From Owenia fusiformis (lineage: Eukaryota > Annelida > Polychaeta > Sabellida > Oweniidae): a DNA stretch of 60,000 bases. Under the pieces are notes generated by a model. It was not told the DNA's origin and ran no database searches. It was given only the letters and a program-made list of their open reading frames with translations. Shown here piece by piece: positions 12,401 through 24,400 of this stretch. The first letter of the stretch is position 1; every line of letters begins with the position of its first letter. The DNA lies in the NCBI GenBank assembly GCA_903813345.2, contig CAIIXF020000001.1:29813915-29873914 (forward strand). The letters are read 5' to 3'. The translations under genes were made by a program, and so were the position numbers.

Positions 12401-15400
12401 CATGACAAAATGTCACCACCTAGTTGCTCACAATATTATTAGTTCAAACTTAAGTCAGATTTGAATTTTGAGAACTCTGTAGATGATTTTGAAAAAAATG
12501 TCAATTTGAAACAAGTTTTTGACCCTGAGAAGGTCATTGAAGGTGAAATCTCAAATCTAAAGTCAGATTTGTACTTCTGAGAACTTGAAGATGATTTTGA
12601 AAAAAGTCAATTTGATCATCGAATTGAAGCGAGTTGAAAAAACACTTTTTTGACCTTGAGAAGGTCATTGAAGGTCAAATCTTTTTTTACCTTGAAAATG
12701 TCGCTGAAGGTCAAATCTATATTCAGCTTTGAAATTTTGAGAACTTGTAGAAGATTTTGAAAAAATGGTCAATTTAAAGCAAAGCAAAGACCTTTTAATC
12801 TTTTTTGACCTTGAAAAGGTCACCGAAGGTCAAATCTTAATTCTAGAGTCAGATTTGAACTTCTGAAAACTTGTAGATGATTTTGAGAAAAATTGAAGTC
12901 AGTCTAAACAGTATTTTACTGGAAGTTGTAAAGACACCAATCGCCAACCGCCGCCAACTGCCGCCAACTGCCGACTGCCATCCAAAAAATTGAGATCATA
13001 ACAATATGTCACCACTTTTTGATGGTGACATAAAAACTATGTTACAGAATTGAACAGTGTAGTTAGTCATCAAAAATCAGTCAATGTTTTCAAATAATGA
13101 ACAGTAAATAACCAATCTGATTGGTTGAGAGTATTTAGCTATACTGTAGTTGAATATAATTGCATGGTGCTGGAAACTAGAGAAACTAGAGAAACTAGAG
13201 AAACTGGAAACTTACTTGCAGTAACACTGGGCCAACAGAGAGCAAGATTCACAGAGTAGGGCATTAGCTGACGTGTCTCTGTTCTTGGTGAAGCTACAAT
13301 GTGACCTGGCAACCAGGTGTGCCTCTTGTAGTAGGTGTAAGTAGGCAGGGGGACCTGTAGTCTTGTGTTGGCAACCAAACTCCAACTTGAAAATCAGAGT
13401 GAATCAGATTATATTTAGAATAATGGAAGTCACAAAGTATTGAAAGCTTTCTATTGCTATGAGAACAGGCATGTTTTCGAGAGGGAGGTACATGCCTTTA
13501 TTCAATGATGTTGGTAACCTTGCGATACAGACCTTTTTATACATTATCTATATCATGCTTGAATCATAGAATAACTTAATACCATGTACACCACTTAAGA
13601 ACACTTAATTTGAGAATTTCAGGTCTTAAATAAGGTTACTAGAAAAATGAGACCTGTTTATGAGAGACTTGATGAATAAATATAAATAATTAAGGACTCA
13701 CAGCCCCTGTGCTCACACAGTGAACTGGAACGAAAATGTGACTTTTGATGTCAAAATTGCCAATTTTTTAATCCAAGAGGACTCAGAAAATGGTGGTGAT
13801 CGGTCAAAATGAAAACAGAACTTCATTGGATTTGAAAACGCAGACAATTTTTTTGTGGAGATTAAAAGTGAACACCAAATTTATTTATATAAAATGTGAC
13901 TTTGATTTAAATTCCAGATTTATCAAAACTATGAAGACTGAGAAAATGGCAGTAACAGGTGAAATAGACACTGTAGATATAATACACATAAAATCTAAAT
14001 CCAAAATGAATAGTACATGTAATTTGCACTGCGAATGATGATAGAAGATGGATGAACGAACAGACTGGTGGTCAGATGGATGTACTTTCCTTAGGCTCAT
14101 TTTAGGAGTCAACAAGAACTACATAATGTACTAATGAACATGTAGACAAAAATAATTATAAAATACCCACTAAAACATAACATGCTAATGAAAGTGGGTA
14201 GATATGCCAAGGCATCTGTCAATGAATGTAAATATGTACTTTCGAAGATTAGTAACATTTTGTTATAATACAAATGAATCCAACATAGAAAATGTTTCCT
14301 TGACACTCTCAGGGACTTCTGATGTTTCATAAAAATTCTTTAGACTTGCTACGAGTCTTTTCGCCTCCTTTCAAACATCCCCATGCAAGGAGAAGTAGAT
14401 GGGGGTCCAACGGTTTAATGTAACAAGAAAAATGATTACACAATTTAAAATTTAGCTAAGTTCATTTATCATCCATTCAGAAAATTTGGTTAATATTGTG
14501 CAAATGATCACACTACTATTCTTACATTTCCATATTCAGAACCTCCAAATCTCCCTTTCAAGGGCATACTTCCCGCTTTTAAACAAAACTTTGATAAGAA
14601 ATGTGAAAAAAATATTTGAAAAATATGAAAAAATGTTGATTTTTAAAAAACTTTACTGAGTATACAGTCCCTCGGGTAGATATGCATCATATCCCTCTGG
14701 ATAAACCCCGTATCCAAAACCTCCCAGTACATAACTCTTATAGTATATCACATACCATATCTTGGTAGATTTGAGCTGGACTGCTGTTTCTAAGTGCATA
14801 GACACTCCAGTTACCTTCACTGGAATAGAACATATGAGAACTTCAGTTTCACAATAAATGAAATTATTTGTAATGACAAAATGTTCAAATGATTGAAATA
14901 AACAGTGGAATGGCAGCATTGTGTCTGTGCTTTGGTGAGGTTTTCTTCTGAACTACTACAAGCATAGACAAGGTACAAATCCATGTTTGTACTACATAAC
15001 AATGCACAAAGGAGGATTTTTTAAAGGTTGTTATTGAAGGTGAATGGTGTTCATTTAGAGAAATCATTTTCTTCTTTCATATTTCTATAAAATAAGGAAA
15101 AGAGGTCATGGGCATTTATAATAATAATTATTGTAACATTGATTTGCTCCAAGTTCTGAAAGGATCAAGCTAATAAATCAAACCCCTATTAACCATACAG
15201 GCTCACCTTTGAGAGTCCTCCATATCCTCAACCTTAGACATGAGCACCAGGTGTCTTCCTTTAACACACATGTCCTGGACACCTATGAATGGCTGCATAC
15301 CAATCAGGCAGATATCTAAGTCCATCTTTGGGATTGCCTGCAATGAAAGAGACAGCTGTCAAAATATGGCCAATCAAGTATACTTACTAATTTCACCACC

Positions 15401-18400
15401 AGGTGGCTGCTTTGGGTTAATCAACATGGCAGATATATATGAAAGTTTCCTTAAACTTGAATATTATATATACGTATTAGTGTAAGTGGATCAATATTCA
15501 TATAGGCTAATCATTATGTGTCTGATTTGATTATGCTAATGAATATATGTCCAGTAAAAGAAAATATTATCTGGCCAACACAAGAAAAAATATTTCATTT
15601 TTTTGTGATTTTGTAACATGGGTTCTATGGGAAATCCCCGACCTAGAAGTCACATTTTCAAAGAAGACTTTTCAAAGTTGGTAAATACTTTTTTAAACCA
15701 TATTTCTAGATAGAATTTTACATGTAGCCTTCAAATATGATATCCCTTTAACTCATTTTGAATGTTTAATGAAGTAAATCAAGATTATTTCTACTCGTAT
15801 CTAGTATACTGCCAATATCTACAGTACAGTCCAGAGCAGCCATCACACCTCGGTGCGACGATCGATGCACCGAACGACGCGCCGACTGGTGCAACGATCG
15901 ATGCAACATTGGCGCGCCAAAGTGCATCTCGGTGCATTTCAAAGATGCACCGATCAGCACGTTTAATGCGCCGACCGACCCATTTCTCTATGCAACGTCC
16001 AATGTGCATCGGTGGATCGAGGAATGCATCGATCGATGATGTAACAATGGTTTTGGATCCAATTAATTGTAAATACTTCCTATTCATTCTCGAGAATATT
16101 CATGTTTGTCAGAAGCTGCAACTGAGCATTCCTCTTATACATTTATAAGAACACTTACATTTGTGACATTGTCAACTACTTCAATATTATGTAGGGCTGT
16201 AACATGACATCTAGTTGTGTAAGTCTCTATCCCTGTGTCAGTAATGGCATGTAGCAGTATGGGGCTGATCACAACCTGCAATAATATGCAGAAAATAAGC
16301 GTTAATTAAAGGCATGATTCCAATAAGGTAATGCAATATGATTCTGAAATTCAGATAACTTTAGAAAAAGCAGCTCTGTAAAGTATTTGTTTCAAACTTT
16401 AAAAGTATAATGGCTGGATCTCTTCTTTGAAAAAAATGTTACCCAAAGATCGTTATAGAAAACTACTCTCTAAATAGGAATGATCATCTTATAGTTTGGG
16501 ATTCAACCACTCAGGTAACACTTCGGGGCTACAGGATAATGCAATCCAGAACTATCTTAGAGGGGCTATATGTCGATTGGATCAGTGAGTTAAGAAATTT
16601 ATGAGTTACGTGGAGTATGGGTCAATCGCTTTGACCATGGGCTTTCAACTATTCTTCACCTTTTTGCTGTTTGATGTGTATGGGTACATAGAAAGCAGTT
16701 TCACATCTGAGCCTACTATGTTGTATAGGAATCCTTCTCTGTTGCTACTGATGAAACAGCTTAGGGACACTAGGTTGCCATGGCGATCAGAATGGAATGG
16801 ATTCTGGTCATTCGAGAGCTTGGCTGCCTTGGAACTCTTGGCTGAATAAATAAAGATACACATAGATTTTTAAATGTTCTAGCTATTAAGATGGGAAATG
16901 CTGCACTGATTTATGATATGCGCAATTCATAACAGGAACATTTTGTACTAATTTTCCTTTTTTCATAAATTGAAAATTTTCTTCACTAAAATGTGGGAAG
17001 TTATTAGTATTAGTATGGTAATGTATTGACAGACTGCACCTGAATACGTGTTATTACACAATGACATTTCTTTAAGGTTATTGTGACCTCACAAACAGGT
17101 TAAAAGTTTAGTAAGAACATATTGATCTCTCTATTCATTATTGATTACATGGGATTGCCATGACAAAACATAAAGCCCTGCTAAAATTAAATTCCATGAA
17201 TAGACTATCGTAAATTGTTTGACCGCAATAGTTTATAGTCTACAGTCAGAGACAGGAGTGGCACCTGAGGTGGTGTGATAACTTCAATAGGATATGGGGA
17301 ATCCCCTTGTAAATCTGATGAAATATTAACTTTTGTACAACTGACTCACCCAAAGTATAAACAGGTACAAGTTGTAACGAGTGCAAACTGGTATCCATTG
17401 GTGGAAACTTCCTATACAGATATGTCGTAACCTCTTCTTTTATCAACTTACAATCTGAAAATGATTAAATCTTTGTCTGATATGAGCATTATATTTGTTG
17501 TTAAAAGTTTAAGTCTCAAAAATCAACCTTGCTAATTAAAGAATGAATCATTTAATAGATCCATTTAAATCTTACAAAAAACTTACAAGCCAACAAGATC
17601 ATCAAGTTATCAAATAGTAACATATAACCTTCTAAATCAAGATAACCTTAAAAATAAAGATTATCCTGAATCATAAAGTTAGAACTGTTTGACTTCTTGA
17701 TCTACCAATGTATTACATATAACTGGAGGAATATACTGGTTTAACAGTATGACTGTTTGACTTTTTAGAAAAATAGCATGACATGCCAACAAACAAATAT
17801 TAAACTTAAAATTTTTTACCAAATCCATCAACTGGTATTTGATTTATCAAACATTACATTTCTTTAAAAAAATGGCGGCTATTTTGAAATGAGTGGCCAT
17901 ATAGAAAATGTGTCCTTAAGTACAGGTCCTTGCCCCATAAGATAAATTCCATAATTTGGTCCATAAGTGGTATATCTAGGTTATCAAAAGTTGGGCGGGA
18001 CTCAAGACCAAAGCCAAAACCCACAAGTGAAAGGTTGTGTAGTGAATGTGGGGTAATTGAGGATGAGCTTCACTTTATCACAAGCTGTACGGAGAACTTT
18101 TAAAACACAGAGAACTTTTGTTTGAAACTTTTGTTTGATCTGAAACAGTGCAAATATCCAGATAAACTGTTTGAAACTATTATCTCTAGTAAAAGCTCTC
18201 ATGTTAACTTACATTTAGCCAGTATATCACTCTTTTAAAAATTTGGAAAATGATTCAGATTATGTAAACATTTCTAAAAAACACATGTATTATGGATACA
18301 CCACACTGATATTCTGTTATCATACCCTGACATGTGAAACTGATGTAAAGTAGTTTTGTAATATGTAGTTGTAGTTTGTAGTTTTTTGTACACTGTAGTG

Positions 18401-21400
18401 ACTGATATGTCATTTACATGACATGGTTTTTGAGTCAATAAAAGATATATAAAAAACATATATATTTGATCACTGCACTCATATAAAGGAATAGACGGAT
18501 GAATGGATAAACAGACGGAAGACCTCTCTATATCTCTACAAGACGGCTGAAATGTAAAATTGTTAACTTCAGTGATCTCTACAGGATTTTTTTTCAAGTG
18601 GGTGCAAAATTCGCATTTTCACAATTCTGTCCAAAATTGGTCAAAATATGCCCATTTTCATGATTTTTTCATTTCAAGTGGGTGCAAATGGATTTTCAGT
18701 TGGGTGCAAGCCTATTTTTAGAATCTCAGGTGGGTGCTGCGCCCACTTGCTTTACTGAACTATTCAGATGATACTTTTTAACTAACCTCTGCACTCAGGG
18801 TAGCCACAAATTTGGTATTCCCTTTACCATGGTAATCTACTTATATTGTAGATCCTGAACAAAAATGACTTACGGGAATTCCAAGTCTACAAAAAAAGAG
18901 TCTAGAATAAAGAAATAGATTTAGCTTAGATTCCAAATCAACAGGACTTAATAGGACTCTGATGCAGTTATTTCATATTTATTAAGCAAAAGTGAGACAA
19001 CAGACAAATCAATAGCATCAATTGAAAGGAGCATTCACTCAGAAACAACATAGACATACAATGGGTAAGTGCTTATGATCTTTTAAGCTTAAGTATAGTA
19101 TAATCATGCACATTTCTTGTTCATTTGAAGAAAATGGTTTTATCTAAAAATTAGGGAATCAACATAGTCTGACAGAAAAACAGTGTAAAACATGAAAAGA
19201 CCATATCATCAAATATGAGCAAGTACTGATCAGAAATCAGTATTAAAGGGGCATCAAGGCCTGTAGAGAGAAAATTTGAAAAAATTTACTTTTTCTGAGC
19301 TATCAGGGCAACATCTGGCTAAACATCTTTGGCATACCTATGAAACATCCAAACTTAAACATATTTTGACACTAGTCCATGATTGTGGAATAATGTGCTG
19401 ATTGTTGTACCTTTAATTTTCACAAAATTCATTCAGACACAGAAACATTATCAATCTATAATACTGATAATACCTAATGATTTATCTTCATACATGTATC
19501 TAAATTCTTCTTTTTTAGACCTCCATAGAATGAAAATGCTGCATGGCTTCATAGCACTTACATTTACTGTAGCTCTCTGTAGCTCTTCTAGTATAACATG
19601 CAATGAGTATGATAAAAGATTTAGTCGCCCCGGGGAGGATAATGAGTTCTACTGCAGAGACATATGCACAAAACAATTCCAACACTATGAAAAAGTCTGC
19701 TTAGCAGACCAAGGTGTAATGGATAACTGTGGTGGTAAGATTCTGATTCAATTTTAGGGTTAATTATACTTTAATTAAAATTTCTGATATAAGCTGGGAA
19801 AGCCCTGAATAACTGAAGTATAGAATGATTATACAGTGTACATGTATTTAGTCTTCTAATATTTGTTTTTAAATCAAGTTAATAATCATGTTGCCCTCAT
19901 ATAAAAGATATACATAGATTATCCTATATGAGGTTCAGGATATTGGGATTATCCCAAGGCCAATATAATATATTTGCCCGAGGGCCGCAGGTCCCGAGGG
20001 GAAATATATTATATTGGCCTCGGGATAATCCCAATATCCTGAACCGACTATAGGATAATATGTTTATCCCATACCAATCTTGGTCATCTGGTTCACATTG
20101 TTCAATCGTGGAAATATTTTAGAATATTCATGTCCAGTTTTGTTTTCTTGGCTGTGGGCGGATTTTCCTCAAATATTCCCACATTTATTTTCTCGAATTT
20201 CCCTTTTTTAAACCATCAAACAGATCCCGATTGTCTGTGTTTTCTCCATTGTCGTTTACAGTCATTACGCGAACGTTACAAATTATGAACAAATATGCGA
20301 GCGGCGATTATGGTCACTGCCCACTGGAGCGGGACGTAAAGCTATATCTGCCCGCTGATGAAAATATAAGTTTTTACAAACCGGCTTTATGTACCTGTAA
20401 CACGGGCTGTAACACGTCCAAGTATGGGATAAATATATTTTGAATTAAATATTTGTTTTATAATATCACTGTCATAACATCTTCTATAATTAAACCAGAA
20501 CAACGGCAACGCCAAAGCGTAGCGAATCCCATCGAACAGAAATGGCTGGCATTTTACAAACAAAATATATAGCAAACCCATAAGAAAACCCATAAGAAAG
20601 GCCACCATTTTCAAAATGGTTGCTCACTAGACAAGTTGTCATCAGCAGAAGTAATATGCTTTTAAGTAGCCACATATAAAATTTAAAAAAAATCGCCCAT
20701 GCATACATGTAAATGCTGGCCATTTTATAAAATGGCCACCTACTACCCAAAATGTCATAAGACAGTATGCAATCCTTACCAGTATTCACATATCAAATAT
20801 GAACAAAATCGCTCTATTACTTTTTGAATTATAATAAAAAATGTAAAATAACACACATAAAAATGGTGACCATTTTTCAAAATGGCCGACTACTCCCTAA
20901 AGTTTTATTTGACAATGTGCCATGCTTAAGTATTCACATATAAAATATGAACAATTTTCAATATGGCCGCCTTCTACCCAAAATGTCATTAGACATTAGG
21001 CCATGCTTAAAGTATTCACATACCAAATATGAACAAAATCGCTCCACTACTTTTTGACTTACAGTAAAAAATGTTATATAACACACGTAAAAATGGCGGC
21101 CATTTTTCAAAATGGCCGCCTACTACCAAAAATGTCATCAGACATTGTGCCATGCTTAAAGTATTCACATACCAAATATGAACAAAATCGCTCCACTACT
21201 TTTCAAGTTACAGCAAAAATCGTAAAAAGACGTGCAAAGGCAGCCATTTTTCAAGATGGCTGCCAGGTATTTCTTCTGTATTTACATTTCTAGCTTAATC
21301 AATGTCCTATATAACTTTTTTTACATTTAAAACATATTGCTATTACAGTTTTATATGCAGTACCTAAATTACTGTAAAATCGGCACTAAAATGGCCGCCA

Positions 21401-24400
21401 TTTTTAAATGAGCGGCCATTTTGAAAATCAGTTTTCGAGCAGAACTTCTACCCCCATTGGGTATATGTGTACAAAATATGAACAAAATCGGGCTAACGGT
21501 ATTTGAGTTATTGCCCGGACGGACGGACAGACGGACGGACGGACGGACGGACGTACGTACGTACGTACGTACGTACGGACGGACGGACGGACGGACGGAC
21601 GGACGGAGGCGTTCCCTATATCCCTCCGAACTTCGTTCGATGGGATAATAAGTCATATGTTAACATTGAAATACATTTATATTTCTTGTAACAATATGAC
21701 AATAAATACAATACATATCAACTAGCAAATTATTTAGTCAATAAATATCAACTCCCAAATTGTAATAAATTTTAATTTAAGGTTTCATGTTAACATTATA
21801 ATTAACTGTAACATTGCAATGGGTCAATGAAAATGGAACCATTGTGTTCATACTCATAGTATGTGGGAAACAGGGTTGGGAGTGTTTTTCAAATGTCCAT
21901 TCTGAGATGACTCCTTGTTAGTACTGCCATTAACACTTGAATAATATGTATGTTTAAGTCATGACCGTTGAATATCATTTGATATTCACTGGAAGTCACG
22001 TGACTTCCGTTGAATATCGCTAGTTATTTTTTAGTCACGTGTAGGACATGGACCAATAAGAGAGTGAGGAATATGACAGTGATAAAATAATCTAAAATAT
22101 TTCCACGGTTGGTTGAACTTTCTGAACTGTGAGATGACCAAGATTGGTATGGGATAACAAGATCATCCTACAGTCGGTTCAGGATATTAGGATTATCCCT
22201 TGGCCAATATAATATATCTACCCTTGGGACCTACGGCCCTCGGGCAGATATTTTATATTGGCTATAATCCCAGTATCCTGAACCTCATATAGGATAATCT
22301 CTATACACAGCATTTTCCCAATTTGTTCATTTTTGGATATTCTCTCATTATAGTTCAAAATATCACTAGAGACCCCATGAACAATGAAACGAGCAGGTTA
22401 TCATAGCTAAAATCATGCAAGTACAAAAGCAAAATATTACATTTATATCTTCAGCATATGTTGAGTGCATGCAAGGCCTAGAAACTATGAAAGAAAAACT
22501 AGAAACTATGAAAGAAAATATGACAGAAAAATTAGAAACTATGAAAGAAAAACTAGAAACTACAAAAGAGAATATGAAAGAAAAACTAAAAGCCGCATAC
22601 ATCGGACTATCATTAGTCATTGTTACTCTTTTAGTCATCATAGGTGCCATTGTCTGGCAACTTCTTAAGCAAAGACATCTTAAAAATCCACATGAGAGAA
22701 ATAAGTTACATAATGGTTTACAACCAGCACCTGAAGGTAAGACATTAGCACATATTATTCTAAGAGGGGGGGTTAAAGAATCCAGCTCTGCCTTGGTTTC
22801 AATGTGGCTATTTGGAGCATGTAACGTAAATGATCACAGCTCCTGAACCAGTTGACTGGTTGTATTGAGACTTTCAGGAACAAATTTCCATAGACCTTTC
22901 CTGGTGTGTGCAAAATTTCATTAATGTCACTTGTCTAGTTTAAGAGATATTACCTACTTCAATGGTCTCATTTTTTCTGGTCACCCTGTATATGCAAAAT
23001 TCACATAATTATGAACATTTTAAAAAGCCCAGGTTACACTGGGAGCCTCTATATATGGTACTTCTTCATAACACAATCTGTTTATTCACCAGAATGCAAA
23101 ATGATTGCCTGGACATATATACTGATGAACTTTTACACTTATATTTCCAGATGCTGTATCACTGACAAGCTCTGCCTAATGATGCCTCTGAAGATTGCTG
23201 CTGAAAATTAGCCCAAGAAGTTATGTGAATTAAATGTTGAATGTATATACTGTAGTATATTGATATATAATAATCTATGTATTCACGGTTGAAAATCTGT
23301 CCACTAGTATTCAAGTTATCTATTGGACGGATGGACTTCTTGTAATATATAAATACACTGCCCAACATGTTTTGATTAAGAGCAACAGAGAAGCATACAC
23401 TCTTTACATATAGATAAATTCAGACTGACAGATGGATGGAGGCCCTTACTATATCCCTACAGAACTTTGTTGGGATAATTAAATCAACACCAAAATTAGG
23501 CGCTAAATCATATGCTAGACTTTTGTTTAAATTTTTTTTAGCCAAAATATCATCTTGAAGAAAAACAAAGGCTATTATTTTTAGCTCTAAATCAGATGAA
23601 ACATTTAAACTCAAACATAATTTGAGTAAATGTGGAAAATATTTTATTTTCGTGATCATTTCTCAAATGGAAATGTTGATATAGAATGCACACTCAGGTC
23701 TCTGTAAAAGTGTATGCTGCATAATACAATATCAGTACGAACATTTGTTTTATCTGATTTCTCAAAATATATGCAAAATGTTAAACACATCATGTAGGGT
23801 AGTGATATCTACTATCGTATCACCAGAGTCAATATATTGTATATTGTACAGTAAAACATGCATTATTGAATACATCTCTCTCTTGAACACCTATCAACAG
23901 TGAACATTTTTATACAGTAATAGTGTTATTTCATCAAAGTCTAGTACTTATTTGTATACTGTAGAAGTAGTGATATATACTATTCTAGTATCACTAAAGA
24001 GCCAATAGATTGTATATTGTACTGTAATTAAAACTACATGTATGAAATCATTAATTTGTTAAATAAAATAATTATATAAATTGTCTTAAAATGAAGATGT
24101 AATGCTAAATGATTTTTTATTTTGTATTCTTCAATAAATTATGATTAAAAAAAACAGATTCAAATACTAGAAAAACAACACCACAGAGTAGCAGATATCC
24201 CATCAAACAAAATAGGTTATACCAAAATCACCCATCATTTTGAACATTTCATGATACTGTAGTCTCTTTTTGGCAAAATCCACACCCATGACATTGACAA
24301 TGACACCCTAGGACCTAATACCAATATGATATCAAACTTTAAAATGTGGAGTACATCTCATAAATGTTTTTTTAGTTATCATGAATAATCATTATTATTT

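Noticed and set aside
21369-21691. Arg/Thr/Asp/Gly-repeat open frames
   Set aside because: They are translations of the GGAC/GTAC microsatellite.
22737-22846. Exon 2 of the nested gene reading through to a stop at 22846
   Set aside because: A consensus donor GAAGGTAAGA at 22737 and an in-phase acceptor at 23150 are preferred, but read-through isoforms are not excluded.
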